DNA of 9,445 bases, taken from NCBI GenBank assembly GCA_020425885.1, contig JAGQRA010000061.1:1-9445 (forward strand), given 5' to 3'. The position numbers were made by a program, and so were the translations under genes. Shown here piece after piece: positions 8,552-9,445 of the stretch; the stretch's first letter is position 1, and each line of letters starts with the position of its first letter. The stretch is from Planctomycetota bacterium. Lineage in GTDB: Bacteria > Planctomycetota > UBA1135 > UBA2386. The notes below the pieces were generated by a model. It had not been told where the DNA came from and made no database searches. It saw only the letters and a program-made list of their open reading frames with translations.

Positions 8552-9445
8552 GTGTCGAATACCATCATCCGCGTGGTCACCGCCCCCACCCGAATCGGCC
8601 TCGCCTTCGCGCTGACGCTGCTGGTGCCGGCAGTGCTGGCGGTTAGCTGGTTCTGGCTCGTGCACGGCGGGGTGATCGCCGACGCGATCGCGAGCGAACG
8701 GGCGGCGACTGCGCAGAGTCGGGCGATCGCCGAACGCATCGTGGACGAGGAGTTCCAGGCCGCGGCGCGGCAATCGACATGCGTGATCATCCTCGACGAC
8801 GATCGCCGCATGATCGGCCCGTTCGCCGGTCCGCCCGACGCCGACCCGATCCTCGAGACGGCCATGACCGGCCTCGCCGAAGCGGCAGCCAATGCCCGGA
8901 TCGCCGCCGGCGATCCGGCCGGAGCGCTGCCGTTGTTCGCCCACGCCGAGAGCGCCCGCGAGCTGTCCGCCGAGGGTGCGCTCACCTGCGCCGCGCTGCT
9001 GGCCGAACGGGATCCGGTGGCCGGCGAGGCCGCGCTGACCCGCGCCGAGGCGCGCTTCGCCGGCACCTGGTGCGACCTGCTGCCGTTCGACCTGCTGGCA
9101 TCGTTGCAGCGGGCGCGATGGCTCGCGTCGGAGGCGTCGGCCCCGGCCGACGATCGACGCGCAGCGTTGGCCACGGCGTTGCTCGTCCAGGCGCAGCGGA
9201 TCGGCGCGCACGCGATCGACGCCGTCGCCGAGACGATGATCCAGGTCCTTCCCGAGCTGCGTTCGGACGTGCGCTTCATCGACATGCGAGCGGCGGCAAC
9301 GGCCGCGGTCGCCCTCGCCGGCGAACCCGCGCCGGGTTCGATGGCCAACGGGCCCGCCGGCACCGTGCTGGTCCCGTTCGATGAGCACGCGCTCGCCGCA
9401 TTGCCGCAATCGACCGTCGAGCAGACCCTGGCCTGCGCGCAGGAA
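8552..9445 (+). CDS. Membrane-anchored protein, N-terminal part of a possible sensor protein (3' truncated by window edge)
   Basis: The frame is open with no stop from 8552 to the last base, giving 298 residues with third positions strongly G/C, so it is coding and continues beyond the window. GTG at 8552 begins MSNTIIRVVTAPTRIGL; a second in-frame GTG at 8573 would give 291 residues. Neither has a clear ribosome binding site. A single strong membrane helix lies at about residues 15-38 (IGLAFALTLLVPAVLAVSWFWLV) with Arg14 before it, then a soluble, probably periplasmic, mostly helical region. That region includes a strand-like CVIILDDDRR (77-86) and a TPR-like part (about 112-190: ARIAAGDPAGALPLFAHAES and following). 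Such an N-terminal helix plus an extracytoplasmic domain is common in sensor histidine kinases, but no kinase motif is reached in this window, so that reading is an inference. Confidence 0.8.
   Translation, partial: MSNTIIRVVTAPTRIGLAFALTLLVPAVLAVSWFWLVHGGVIADAIASERAATAQSRAIAERIVDEEFQAAARQSTCVIILDDDRRMIGPFAGPPDADPILETAMTGLAEAAANARIAAGDPAGALPLFAHAESARELSAEGALTCAALLAERDPVAGEAALTRAEARFAGTWCDLLPFDLLASLQRARWLASEASAPADDRRAALATALLVQAQRIGAHAIDAVAETMIQVLPELRSDVRFIDMRAAATAAVALAGEPAPGSMANGPAGTVLVPFDEHALAALPQSTVEQTLACAQE

Noticed and set aside
8459..9409. Long minus-strand open frames opposite the gene at 8552 (also 8476-9363)
   Set aside because: The translations are Arg/Ala/Ser-rich without a recognisable domain, whereas the plus-strand frame has a clean membrane helix and a normal composition.

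Overview
This is a GC-rich (roughly two-thirds G+C by eye), densely packed bacterial chromosomal segment. Both strands are used, with short spacers and no gene-free stretch over about 150 bases. The gene content does not fix the lineage. GT2 plus DUF2304, a DUF1572-type DinB protein, a long exported HEAT-like protein and few clear Shine-Dalgarno sites would suit a Planctomycetota-like or other high-GC Gram-negative bacterium, but this is a guess. I see no tRNA, rRNA, CRISPR array, insertion sequence or phage gene.

Layout. (1) Positions 1-1583, plus strand: a glycosyltransferase family 2 gene cut by the window edge, a DUF2304 small membrane protein and a DinB/DUF1572-like protein. They are joined by stop/start overlaps and look like one translationally coupled unit. 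(2) Positions 1571-5096, minus strand, in transcription order: a PA0069-type radical SAM protein, rlmH (23S rRNA pseudouridine methyltransferase) and a membrane-anchored hybrid histidine kinase with two receiver domains. The kinase gene's 3' end overlaps the DinB gene's 3' end tail to tail by 13 bases. (3) Positions 5230-5550, plus strand: a small unrecognised protein, divergent from the radical SAM gene. (4) Positions 5550-5599: a near-perfect 50-base palindrome filling the whole gap between two convergent stop codons. (5) Positions 5598-8441, minus strand: a 947-residue exported alpha-solenoid (HEAT-like) protein. (6) Positions 8442-8551: a divergent intergenic region holding a second, imperfect inverted repeat. 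(7) From 8552 to the window end, plus strand: the start of a membrane-anchored protein, possibly a sensor protein, whose stop lies beyond the window.

Functional reading. The first unit probably modifies a polyprenyl-phosphate or cell-surface glycan. The second mixes rRNA maintenance (rlmH) with signalling and an Fe-S enzyme that need not be functionally linked. The third and fourth blocks are envelope proteins of unknown role. I do not see a convincing new multi-gene system. The most distinctive signals are the two inverted repeats, the secreted HEAT-like protein and the gene running off the right edge.
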